From an uncultured Ruminiclostridium sp. (GTDB lineage: Bacteria > Bacillota > Clostridia > Oscillospirales > Ruminococcaceae), in the NCBI GenBank assembly GCA_910585505.1, contig CAJUFF010000009.1:1-36760 (forward strand): a stretch of DNA of 36,760 nucleotides. The letters are read 5' to 3'. Shown here in pieces: positions 34,026 to 36,760 of the stretch. A model generated the notes under the pieces. The model searched no databases. It had not been told where the DNA came from and saw nothing but the letters and a program-made list of their open reading frames with translations. Both the position numbers and the translations under genes were made by a program. Position 1 is the stretch's first letter; each line of letters starts with the position of its first letter.

Positions 34026-35107
34026 TGGCTGAAGAATTTGCTTCAAAAAAGGAAGTTCTTGAAACAGCGGCGGAGACTGCCGAAAGCACCGCCGAAACCG
34101 CTCCCGAAAATATAACCCAAGCGTCAGGCGAGGAATATGCTAAACGCGGCGGCGGAAAAACCGTTAAGGAAAAAAAGTCGAGGATATCCTACGAAAAGAA
34201 GAAAATGCTTTACGGTTACGCGTTCATCGCTCTTTGGATTGTCGGAACGCTGTATATGTTCATTATCCCTTTGATCACCTCTGTACACTATTCACTTTCA
34301 AATACCACCCCTGTCAGCGCGGATCGCTGGCAGGAATACGAGGGCATGACGGGTCCCGGTATTTACTGCGAATGGAACAACTTTAAAAACTATTACGACA
34401 TTTTCAATGCGGATCAGGACTATGTGCCCAACCTCATGGAATCGCTCAGCGCAATGCCCATGGATACCTTTATGATTCTGGTATTCAGCCTGTTTATAGC
34501 TCTGCTTTTGAATCAGAAGTTCAAGGCGAGAGGTCTTGTAAGAGCAATATTCTTTATCCCCGTGCTGGTAGCTACGGGTCCCGTGCTCAGTGTTATTAAC
34601 GGTGATATGGCGAGCCAGGGCGTAGGCGACGCGTCACAGTTCAGTTCCCTGTTCGAGGTGGATATGGTTGACTCTTTCATGGAGTTTATGGGCTTCGCCA
34701 ACATCAGCCAGTCTGTGGCGGATCAGCTGGGTTCCATTGCGTCCGACCTGTTCAACCTGATCTGGCGCTGCGGTATCCAGACGATAATATTCCTTTCCGC
34801 GCTTCAGCAGATCCCCACCGCCGCAAAGGAAGCGGCACAGATGGAGGGCGCTACCGGTTGGGAGTTCTTCTGGAAGATAACATTCCCGACCATCAGCCCC
34901 ATGATTCTTGCGAACTTGATTTATACGGTTATCGACAACTTCATTGACGCAGCCAACCCGGTAATGGATCAGATTATGGATAAGGCTACCAGTTGGCAGT
35001 ATGGTGTAAGTACAGCGATGGCATGGACCTACTTTGCGATAGTCGGCGTGGCTTTGGGCATTATTTCGGCTATTGTTTCCAAGTTTGTATTCTATCAAGT
35101 AGATTAA
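34025..35107 (+). CDS. Carbohydrate ABC transporter permease, MalF-type with acidic N-tail (pair 2)
   Basis: This is a 360-residue membrane subunit. An unusual Glu/Ala/Thr-rich cytoplasmic tail (about 1-45) precedes a basic KEKKSRISYEKKK segment and six spans starting near residue 62. An enlarged extracellular segment (about 195-240) separates spans in the middle. The EAA loop IPTAAKEAAQMEGATGWEFF then WKITFPTISP is intact. The ATG overlaps the TGA of the DUF5696 gene, and the ribosome site AAAGGAGGGG lies inside that gene. Its MalG-type partner follows after 12 bases. Confidence 0.92.
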   Translation: MAEEFASKKEVLETAAETAESTAETAPENITQASGEEYAKRGGGKTVKEKKSRISYEKKKMLYGYAFIALWIVGTLYMFIIPLITSVHYSLSNTTPVSADRWQEYEGMTGPGIYCEWNNFKNYYDIFNADQDYVPNLMESLSAMPMDTFMILVFSLFIALLLNQKFKARGLVRAIFFIPVLVATGPVLSVINGDMASQGVGDASQFSSLFEVDMVDSFMEFMGFANISQSVADQLGSIASDLFNLIWRCGIQTIIFLSALQQIPTAAKEAAQMEGATGWEFFWKITFPTISPMILANLIYTVIDNFIDAANPVMDQIMDKATSWQYGVSTAMAWTYFAIVGVALGIISAIVSKFVFYQVD

Positions 35108-35119
35108 GGAGGGACGAAA

Positions 35120-36382
35120 GTGGCTAAAAAAGATAATAATCTTGAAAAGAACAATACCGCTCCCGTTACTCCCGAAGTAACCGATACAAAAGAAGCGGTA
35201 ACCGAAAATTCGGAAGCTCCCGCACAGGCCGTAATCGAAAATCATGCGACGGAAGCCCTTAAGGATACCGTCGTAAAGGTAAGCGACGACGACGCGAGAG
35301 AAGAAAAGAAGTATACCAAAAAGGAACTTAAAGAGCTTGAAAAACAGCGCAAAGCTCTTCACAAACAGTATCATATCAGCAACATTGAGATAATCAGAAA
35401 CTACAAGACTTACAGCGATGCGGAAAAGAAGCATTACCGCTACATATTCGGAAGAAGAGTAAGCGATAAGGTGTGGCCGGTATTCAGATTTATAATCCTG
35501 TTCGGTCTTGCTTTCGTAATACTTAAGCCGATGCTGTTTATGATTTCTTGTTCGCTGCGTCCTCAGTACGAGATGAACGATCCGTCTATCATGTGGATAC
35601 CCAAGACCTTGATTTTCTCCAACTTCTCGGAAACATGGCAGGCCACTCATATGGGTTCGGTATTGTGGAACACCATTTCGGTAAACGTAATCTGTTCCCT
35701 GCTTCAGGTTGTTACCTGCGCGATAACGGGATACGGCTTTGCCAGATTTAAATTTAAGGGAAGAGGACTCCTGTTTGTCATAGTTATTCTTCAGATCATA
35801 GTTCCCACTCAGGTTATTCTTATTCCTCAATTTATGCAGTTCAGATACTTTGACGTTTTCGGAATAATATCAATGTTCAAAGGCGGAGCGGAACCCGGCT
35901 TAAACCTCACCGACTCACCGATGGCGTTGTATTTGCAGGCGTTCTTTGTTAACGGAATCCGTGCCGGACTGTTCATTCTCCTGTTCAGGCAGTTCTTCAG
36001 AGGACTTCCCAAGGAGCTTGAGGACGCGGCTCACCTTGACGGCTGCGGCCCATTCGCTACCTTTATCCGCATAATGGTGCCAAACGCGAAAACCTCATTC
36101 CTTACGGTATTCATATTCTCGTTGGTATGGTACTGGAACGACTCGTATGTGTCCAATATGTTCTTTGCGGACGCGGACACAATTGCCTTGCAGATAGGCA
36201 ACCTATATACCACAATTTCAAGCTGGCTGAACGGAGGTACACCTACCGGTGTTGCTGCGGACTTTATGGTTTGGATTGAGGCGGGCTGTCTGATCTCGCT
36301 GCTCCCGATACTGATAATTTATTGCTTCCTTCAGAGACAGTTTATTGAAGGTATCGAGAGATCGGGTATTACCGGTATGTAA
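35120..36382 (+). CDS. Carbohydrate ABC transporter permease, MalG-type with long charged N-tail (pair 2)
   Basis: This 420-residue membrane subunit is much longer than the usual 270-300. About 110 cytoplasmic residues precede the first span: an acidic/Thr part, then the Lys/Glu-rich KKELKELEKQRKALHKQ helix. The EAA loop LPKELEDAAHLDGCGPFATF then IRIMVPNAKTS is present. The start is GTG 35120, with AAGGAGG 7 bases upstream. It is the last gene of the run and is followed by a strong terminator. Confidence 0.92.
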   Translation: MAKKDNNLEKNNTAPVTPEVTDTKEAVTENSEAPAQAVIENHATEALKDTVVKVSDDDAREEKKYTKKELKELEKQRKALHKQYHISNIEIIRNYKTYSDAEKKHYRYIFGRRVSDKVWPVFRFIILFGLAFVILKPMLFMISCSLRPQYEMNDPSIMWIPKTLIFSNFSETWQATHMGSVLWNTISVNVICSLLQVVTCAITGYGFARFKFKGRGLLFVIVILQIIVPTQVILIPQFMQFRYFDVFGIISMFKGGAEPGLNLTDSPMALYLQAFFVNGIRAGLFILLFRQFFRGLPKELEDAAHLDGCGPFATFIRIMVPNAKTSFLTVFIFSLVWYWNDSYVSNMFFADADTIALQIGNLYTTISSWLNGGTPTGVAADFMVWIEAGCLISLLPILIIYCFLQRQFIEGIERSGITGM

Positions 36383-36451
36383 TATTTTTGTCAGGATATG
36401 CGGCATATAAGGAAAAACAAAGACTGATTGTTTGAGACGCAATATTAAATT

Positions 36452-36492
36452 AAAAAACCGTGATTACGCTTATGCGGGATCACGGTTTTTTT
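36452..36492 (+). terminator. Rho-independent terminator of the carbohydrate-ABC operon
   Basis: AAAAAACCGTGAT (36452-36464) pairs with ATCACGGTTTTTT (36479-36491) over a 14-base loop, with a T-run on the right and an A-run on the left. It may work in both directions. Confidence 0.92.
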
Positions 36493-36532
36493 GATAGATG
36501 ATATAATCAAATGGTTGTTATACTATGGCTTA

Positions 36533-36760
36533 TACTAATCTCTGTTTTGACTGTAGACAAAATATAACAAAGTCTACAGTCAAAACAGAGTTACACCCTA
36601 AACACTAATATCGGTTTAAAAAACCATTTTATCCGCTTTTTAAACCGATATTAGTATTATCCTAATCTCTGATAAACAATTTTATATAACATTTATCATA
36701 CAAAGTATTAGTATTATACTAATAACCATTTTGACACAGGATAAAATCATAGTCAAAATG
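36533..36760 (-). repeat. Palindrome array, copy 3 of the paired-palindrome family plus extra units
   Basis: Hairpin A has perfect 19-bp arms (36540-36558 and 36572-36590, 13-base loop). Hairpin B also has perfect 19-bp arms (36604-36622 and 36637-36655, 14-base loop). Their linker, read on the minus strand, is ATTAGTGTTTAGGGTGTAAC, matching the linkers of copies 1 and 2. A weaker unit (TGATAAA/TTTATCA) and a fourth (CATTTTGAC at 36727-36735 with GTCAAAATG at 36752-36760) follow, separated by TATTAGTATTATACTAATA. The array runs off the window. Confidence 0.8.

Noticed and set aside
36533..36760. CRISPR array
   Set aside because: The units are palindromes with differing sequences, not identical repeats with unique spacers, and no cas gene is present.

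Overview
The window looks like chromosomal DNA from a Gram-positive anaerobe of the Clostridia, most likely an Oscillospiraceae/Ruminococcus-like gut or rumen bacterium. The evidence is consensus sigma-A promoters with AGGAGG-type ribosome sites, frequent TTG/GTG starts, a pyruvate phosphate dikinase, an ANTAR regulator, a dockerin-bearing surface subtilase and large carbohydrate-ABC genes. No species call is possible from sequence alone.

Layout. Positions 59-13527 read leftward: ppdK, a 2322-residue secreted serine protease with a mid-chain dockerin and a possible cohesin-like domain, an ANTAR-domain regulator paired with a DUF3810 membrane protein, and an SGNH/GDSL lipoprotein esterase. A divergent promoter pair inside an 11-bp inverted repeat (13599-13633) separates these from the rightward half. 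Positions 13750-24222 read rightward: a solitary mazF-type toxin gene, pheS-pheT, a PrsA/SurA-like foldase lipoprotein, an ABC-F ATPase, and two LolD/MacB-class ABC ATPases, the second with a C-terminal AbrB/MazE-like module. Positions 24470-36382 form one tight rightward run of eight genes closed by a strong terminator.

The run at 24470-36382 is the best candidate for an under-described system. It contains a very large secreted solute-binding protein with two jelly-roll modules, a MalF/MalG-type permease pair, a membrane-anchored NHL-propeller/TPR protein, a Yip1 membrane protein, a secreted DUF5696 protein that may be glycosidase-like, and a second MalF/MalG-type pair. All four permeases carry EAA loops, but no MalK/MsmX-type ATPase is present. 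The only nearby ATPases are the two LolD/MacB-class genes immediately upstream, which themselves lack an FtsX-type permease. My inference is a multi-component polysaccharide uptake or cell-envelope glycan machine in which four permeases, two ATPases and several surface proteins cooperate.

The non-coding DNA is rich in structure. There is a family of 160-177-bp elements with terminal inverted repeats (11924-12081, 14103-14263, 14382-14558, with a remnant at 18209-18264). A 31-bp-arm hairpin (14276-14376) has six non-Watson-Crick positions that are all G.U on the + transcript. A family of paired palindromes (19581-19673, 24331-24417, 36533-36760) has differing stem sequences but a conserved linker. 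These are described from direct reading; copy numbers in the rest of the genome are unknown to me.
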